Shown one piece after another: positions 58,330 through 64,000 of a stretch of DNA of 64,000 bases. The translations under genes were made by a program, and so were the position numbers. The notes beneath the pieces were generated by a model. That model had not been told where the DNA came from. It ran no database searches and saw only the letters and a program-made list of their open reading frames with translations. Every line of letters starts with the position of its first letter. The stretch's first letter is position 1. Source of the stretch: Dioscorea cayenensis subsp. rotundata (taxonomy: Eukaryota; Streptophyta; Magnoliopsida; Dioscoreales; Dioscoreaceae); NCBI RefSeq assembly GCF_009730915.1, contig NC_052471.1, positions 29,670,185-29,734,184 of the forward strand. Direction: 5' to 3'.

Positions 58330-61300
58330 TCAAGTTGGACGGTGGATATCTTGTACTCCCAACTTGCGAACCATAGGAATAAAGATCTCTTTTCCCAGAG
58401 GTTTGGTTAGAACATCTGCCAATTAATGTGCAAATCTTACAAACTTTGTTGTTATGGAGCCATCTTGAATTTTATCTCTTATATAATGACAATCCATTTC
58501 AATGTGCCTTGTACGTTCATGAAATACTGGATTCGCTGCAATATGTAATGCTGCTCTATTGTCACAATACAATTCAGCAGGTTCTTGTTGTAGGATTCCC
58601 AAATCTCTGAGCAAATACCGAACCCAAGATAACTCACAGCAAGCTCCTGCCATTGCACGGTATTCTGCTTCAGCTGAAGAAAGTGAGACAGTTTTCTGAC
58701 GTTTTAATTTCCATGAAATCAATGAAGGGCCAAGAAAGACACAGTATCCTGTGGTTGATCTCCTAGTCATCGGGCAACCTGCCCAATCCGAGTCACAATA
58801 AGCTCGAAGTTTAAGATCACTCTTTGAAGCAAAGAATAAGCCTTGACCAGGTGCGCCTTTTAAGTAACGAACAACTCGAAGGGCTGCCTCCATATGGAGC
58901 TTCCTAGGTTGATGCATAAATCTGCTAAGAATATGAACAAAATACATGATATCTGGTCTTGTGACAGTAAGGTATATCAACCTCCCAACTAATCTTCTAT
59001 ATTGGCCTGGATCTTTAAGCAAGTCACTATTATCAGATAATTTCAGACCTCGCTCCATAGGAGTATCAACAGGGGCTGCACCCAATAATCCTGTATCCTT
59101 AATAATCTCTAGAGCATATTTGTGTTGGGAAGCAAAGATTCCATTCCTAGATGAGGAAATTTCAATGCAAAGAAAGTATTTTAATTCACCAAGATCTTTG
59201 AGGCGGAAATGGTCATGCAGAGATTTCTTAATTATAGCAATGCTAATTGGATCATTTCCGATGAATCGAATATCATCAACATAAATTAGAATAGCAGTGA
59301 AAGACTTGCCTTCTCTTTTAGTGAATAAAGAATAGTCGGCTTTGGATTGCACATATCCAAATGATCGAATAGCCTCGAGAATTTTGAGAACCATTGGCGA
59401 GGCCTGTTTTCGCACCATAGAGAGATTTATGGAGCCGACAAAATAAATGTTCCTCCCCTTGTCTTCGAAGCCCCGGCGGTGGAGACATATAAATTTCTTC
59501 ATGAAGATCACCATGGAGGAAGGCATTATTGACATCGAGTTGGTGAAGAGACCAACCATGAGTAGCGGCGAGAGCAAGCAAGCAGCGGACTGAAACAAGT
59601 TTCGCAGTAGGAGAGAAAGTGTCTTGATAATCCACACCCTCCAATTGTGTAAAACCCTTGGCCACTAATCGTGCTTTGTATTTGTCAATGGAACCATCAG
59701 ATTTGTGCTTGATTTTGTAGACCCAACGATAGCCAATGGGTTTCTTGCCGAAAGGAAGAGGCATCAAAGTCCAGGTGCCATTGACTCGGAGAGCCTCCAA
59801 TTCAGATTGCATGGCCGCCTGCCACTCAGGATGAACTACAGCCTCATAATAACCACTGTGTTCTGTTTGTTGACTAATTTGAGCAACAAAAGAATGATGT
59901 GCAGGTAGATAGCGGTGATATGAAATATAATTGGCCAGTGGATGGTGGGTACCTTTGGTCGGACCTGGAGTTAAGGAGGTTGATTGATTAGAGCAAACAT
60001 GTGAGCAAATGTAATCATTGAGCTTTACTGGAGGACCGGTGTAGCGGCTGGAGCGACAGAGGGGAGCAGCTTCGGGTTTAGATGTAGATGGGTCAAAGGG
60101 AAGAAGAGACAGTTTAGTGAGAGAGAAATCAGAGACAGGAGGAGAGGAAGAAGTATTCGGAGATGCAGGAGAGGGAGAAGGAAAGGTTGTAGGAGACTGA
60201 GGCGGAGTGATTATGGGTGGAGTTGAGATTTTTGGACGACGAGCATAAGTGTGAAGGATGGGTGGGGCTTGCGGTGATGATGTAGCTGGTGAGATTGGGA
60301 GAGGAGAAGAAGAAGTGCAGGGATTGGACTCGAAAGCTGGGTCAATGGTGTCGTGGGCCACCAAAGGAATTGGGCCAGAATTATTAGTGGAAGGTGTGAT
60401 AGTAGAATTGGTCTTGGTCAACTTATAAGGAAAAATGGATTCATGGAATATGACATCACGGCTAATGAAAAACTTTTTGGTTGATAAATTAAACAGTTTG
60501 TAAGCTTTTTGGCCGACAGGATAGCCGACGAAAATTGAAGGAAAAGAGCGATGGTCAAACTTATGGGAATGATGGACATTAGTAGCATAGGCTAGACACC
60601 CAAAAACACGGAGATGAGAAAAAGAAGGTGACCTTGAGTAAAGAAGTTCAAACGGAGTTTTGAAAGAGAGAATAGGAGAAGGGAGTCGATTGATGATATG
60701 GATAGCAGTTAAAACACATTCTCCCCAGAATTGAGTAGGGAGTTGGGATTGGAATTTCAAAGCTCGAGCAACTTGTAATATGTGACGATGTTTTGCGTTC
60801 CACAACCCCATTTTTGTTGAGGTGTGTAAACACAAGAATGTTGAAAAGATGACACCGTGATCATTAAAAAAAGAACGAAGTGAGAGAAATTCTCCACCAT
60901 TGTCACTTGAAAAGTTTTTGATGCGAGAATCAAATTGAGTGAGAACATAACTGAAAAACCGTTTTAAAAGAGATTGTGCTTCATCTTTGTGCCGCATCAA
61001 GAAAATCCATGTAAAACGTGTATAATCATCAACAATGGTAAGAAAGTAATAAGCACCGAGAAAAAGAAGGGTGGCGATAACGACCCCAAATGTCACAATG
61101 AATAAGCTCAAAAAGGTTTTTATAGAAGAAATAATACTGGTATTGAAAGGTAGACGACTTTGCTTAGCCAAAGGACAAATAGGACAAGCATTATTTGACT
61201 CAACAGAAAAATTCAAAAAGTTCTTGGCAAGGAACCTCAGATGAGATGGTGAGACATGGCCAAGCCGATTATACCAGAGGTCGGTGGGTGAGATGGTGAG

Positions 61301-62887
61301 ATTGCAGACTGATCGGTTTGAGGATGAGGAGATATCTGTTGCTAGTGCCATCAAATAATACAATCCATCACATTGTTTACCCAAACCAATCGTCCTCCTC
61401 GTAGCCAGATCCTGCAAAATACACCAATAAGGAAAGAACGTCACGGAACAATTCAAGCCTCTAGTCAACTGACTCACGGACATCAAGTTGACTTTGAATG
61501 TAGGCACAGATAACACATCATGCAGATAATATACAGAATTTAGAGGCAAAGATCCTTTCGCAACAATATTTGCCCTTTCTCCGCTAGGCAATAATACTGG
61601 TGATAATGAGCAATTTGTATATGTGTGCAATAACTTAGATGAAGAAGTAATGTGGTTTGTCGCCCCACTATCAATAATCCAATTGTGGGAAGCGACAATG
61701 GACAAACCTGGCTTTGTTACTGCATTCACTTTAGAACTAGAGCCTTCACCTTGATTATTGAGAAGTGACAAAAGCTGTTTGAGTTGGGCTTCAGACAAAG
61801 CAACTGCATGCCTACCTTCATGCTGGCTTGATGCCTCAGAAACATGGTTAGCCGAATGAATATCCCTATTTGAATTTTGGCTAAAATTCTTCTTTGATTT
61901 TGGGTGGCCTGGTGGATATCCATGTAGCTTAAAACACTTTTGGGCCCAATGGCCCAAATCTCCACAATATTTGCATATAGGGCGACCTCTTCCGGAACCA
62001 TGACGTCGATCTTTATCTTGGCGTCCTATGAATTCCCGTGCTTGAGGAGGAGATCCATTAAAACTTTGTAATTGTTGCTCAGTTCTTATTGTTGTAGAAG
62101 GAGTCGTCTTCTGTGAATTGCTGCCATAGCTGCGGTGCTAGTACTTGAATCACCGAGTGAGATCACCGAACTGAGGATGCGCTGCTTTTCTTCTTGAGTG
62201 ACTAGTGAGTAAGCTTGTCGGATTGAGGGCAAAGGATTCATCAAGAGGATTTGACCTCTAATTGCATTATAAGTCTCATTCAAACCCATCAAGAATTGCA
62301 TCAGTTTTTGTTGATCTGCTTGTGTTCCATATGAAGCATCTGAATATGTGGCCAATTCATCCCATAAGCTCTTCGGTTTGGTATAGTAAGCGGAGATAGA
62401 GAGTTGTTCTTGTCGAGAGAAGCTATATCTCGTTGAATCTCAAAGATTCGAGGTGCGTTGCTTTGAGAGAATCGCTCACGAAGATCCTCCCAAACTTCAT
62501 GAGCGAGTGGGATAATATATCACTGCTCGTCTGCAATTTACGGATCAAGAGTATTGATGATCCAAGAATGGACCAGGTCATTGCACCGAGACCAAACAGC
62601 ATAGCCTTTAGGATTAATTTCTTCTAAAGGAGCTTTGATAGAACCATTAATGAACCCGAGTTTGTTTTTGGAGTTTAAGGCCAGCGTCATAGCTCGTTTC
62701 CAACCAGAGTAATTGTCCCCATTCAAGGATTTGGAGACTAGAATCATACCTGGATTGTCTGAGTGGTGAGTGAAATAAGGATTTGAGAAATCTGCCTTCA
62801 AGGAATCTGCAGAAATTTCAAAAGTGCCACTTTTCTTGACAGGATAAGAGGATGAGAAGATGGTGGAGGCAAATCTTCACCGGCCAT
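58330..62887 (-). pseudogene. Broken copia gag-pol polyprotein
   Basis: Element-sense order: a gag start at 62887-62885 with a frame change soon after; gag core; zinc knuckle C-x2-C-x4-H-x4-C (CKYCGDLGHWAQKC, about 61970-61930); aspartic protease DSGATNH near 61660; integrase with an HHCC-type zinc region (about 61290-61140) and core (DDYTRFTW, SDNGGEF); reverse transcriptase (KARLVAKGFTQ, QLDVNNAFLHG; YVDD at 59283-59272); RNase H (CDSDWAGC, SLSSAEAEYRAM). Breaks: a frame change in gag, a stop after the WIINTLDP segment (about 62538), a frame change in integrase near 60830, another in reverse transcriptase near 59450, and a stop (TAA) at about 58425 just before the usual LADVLTKPL ending. 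Confidence 0.92.
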
Positions 62888-62954
62888 GATGATTGAAAAA
62901 AAGATGCTACACGAAAGATTAAAGTGCAGCGATGATGAGTCAGGATCTTAGTCT

Positions 62955-62967
62955 CTCTCTGATACCA
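62955..62967 (-). promoter_or_regulatory. Primer binding site of the copia element
   Basis: TGGTATCAGAGAG directly after the 5' LTR; complementary to the 3' end of plant initiator tRNA-Met over its first 11 bases. Confidence 0.85.
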
Positions 62968-63164
62968 TGTAAAAGTGAAGAATGAATTGTGTACTATCAT
63001 TGATAAAGATGAACATATATATACAGAGAAAGATCTGTGCATCCCTACAAATCAGTAACTGATTAACAACAAATTAGGCTGTTAACTATAAATTAGTGAT
63101 TACAATACTATATACAAATCTTCTATTCTTAATATGGAAGATACGGAAGATTAATTTCCTAACA
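62968..63164 (-). repeat. 5' LTR of the copia element
   Basis: 197 bp, pairs with 58126-58322; flanked outside by target duplication GACCT (63165-63169). Confidence 0.97.
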
Positions 63165-63206
63165 GACCTCAATGTTCTTGTTTGTGTTTGTGTGAGTGAG
63201 AACCAT

Positions 63207-63714
63207 TAATTGAATTTTTTTTAAGTCTGTGTGAGTGAGTGGAGAAAGATATTAATTAGCGAGTAATTTGTATTAGTGAGTGCTTTTTTTATTAATTGAA
63301 AATTAGAGGGGATTTTCTAACCCCTCTATAGATTTATAAAAAAATTAGATGTAAAGTTATTGAGGCGGTTTTTTAAAAATCCCTTTATGAATGTGCCTCT
63401 AAAAATAAAAATTGGTGCAGTGGGCCAGTATTTTTGAATGATTTTTTTTTTAATTACATATTCTAATATTTCATGATCCAATAACTATGTACATATTTTG
63501 TTTCTTGATTGTCTTTTAATCAATGGCTTCTTCCATTTTTGACTAATGCTGGCTGACTATTATGCAATCATTCTTACGTTTTGTACTTTTATACTTTGTT
63601 GTTCATCGTTTTAATAAATGTGTTTTTTTAAAAATTATCCCATCATTTAATTACCAACGCATTGAATCACTTGAAAACTGTCATTATTTCATCAAGTCAA
63701 TGATATGGATCATT
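63207..63714. other. AT-rich spacer, no gene seen
   Basis: GTGTGAGTGAG repeats near 63190-63240, then AT-rich sequence. No reading frame or element boundary supported. Confidence 0.6.
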
Positions 63715-64000
63715 TGAATATATAAAAAACATATATAAAATATGGCTTCGTAAATTTCTAGGAAAGGCATGTGCCCTTTCCCTCGCGAAATAATTTTTTT
63801 TTTTTATAAAAATAGATAAATCACAGATTTATTGAAAATGAAACATAGCGTACAAGCACAAAAAAGATAGAAAAGAAAGAAGCGAAATAAAATTCTTCGA
63901 AAGAGAATTCAACCATTGAATATATAAAACATATATAAAATATGGCTTCGGAAATCTCTAGGAAAGGCTTGTGCCCTTTCCCTCACGAAATAAAATTCTT
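63715..64000. repeat. Direct repeat split by an 87-bp LINE tail
   Basis: 63715-63793 and 63917-63993 are about 78-base direct copies (GGCTTCG..TCTAGGAAAGGC..GTGCCCTTTCCCTC). Within, 63794-63880 is flanked by GCGAAATAA on both sides (63785-63793, 63881-63889). It starts with a T-run followed by ATAGATAAATCACAGATTTATT, a LINE 3' end in minus orientation. The second copy runs to the window edge. Confidence 0.75.

Larger units (their letters stand above)
58126..63164 (-). mobile_element. Ty1/copia LTR retrotransposon, 5.04 kb, complete ends
   Basis: Two 197-bp LTRs (58126-58322, 62968-63164) begin TGTTAGGAAATTAATC and end TTTTACA on the minus strand. They differ at five positions by eye (about 97.5% identical). 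Perfect target duplications GACCT are at 58121-58125 and 63165-63169. The primer binding site TGGTATCAGAGAG (62967-62955) abuts the 5' LTR and fits initiator tRNA-Met. The polypurine tract GAGGAGGGG (58331-58323) abuts the 3' LTR. Domain order gag, protease, integrase, reverse transcriptase, RNase H is that of copia. The coding region is broken, so this copy is not autonomous. The insertion is young by LTR similarity. Confidence 0.97.

Overview
The window is nuclear DNA of a flowering plant. Genes are intron-split with GT..AG borders, intergenic DNA is AT-rich and full of TA and TAAA microsatellites, and LINE, copia, Mutator-like, hAT-like and solo-LTR insertions are common. The GC-rich first exons of the PHO1 gene may hint at a monocot, but the species cannot be fixed from sequence alone. 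A run of exactly 1000 N (48061-49060) and reading-frame breaks in two otherwise good genes suggest a draft assembly.

Layout: the first exon of an unknown minus-strand gene (296-409) lies head to head with a type I membrane protein gene (1342-6047). A Golgi-type fucosyltransferase-like gene with a GT23/FUT8-like motif follows (9159-12271). A 2.5-kb solo LTR with a perfect 5-bp target duplication (13053-15544) opens a gene-poor stretch of about 8.5 kb. A 15-exon PHO1-type phosphate exporter gene (SPX plus EXS domains) runs from 24099 to 31054 and carries a +1 frameshift in exon 9. A plantacyanin locus was then duplicated in tandem: the upstream copy is dead and has a hAT-like MITE in its former promoter (31665-33490), while the downstream copy is intact (35002-35494).

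From 37365 to 41882 there is a nested insertion: a 5'-truncated LINE with 17-bp target duplications, whose 3' tail is split by a long-TIR DNA element. An intact intronless subtilase gene (42650-44974) follows. Two minus-strand LINE 3' ends flank or invade an ankyrin/PGG-domain gene (50121 to the N gap), and a dead ankyrin copy lies at 52680-53016. A decayed Mutator-like element occupies about 53112-57150 and has an LTR-like insertion inside one arm. A 5.04-kb copia element with 197-bp LTRs, GACCT target duplications, PBS and PPT fills 58126-63164. The window ends in a short direct repeat split by an 87-bp LINE tail.

The genes are not a pathway or cluster. They are ordinary unlinked plant genes separated by transposon debris. 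I found no convincing new biological system. The strongest unusual signals are a shared 3'-terminal hairpin in several LINE tails with paired base changes in the stem, two extremely short LINE insertions with perfect target duplications, the duplicated and half-dead plantacyanin and ankyrin loci, and the frame breaks.
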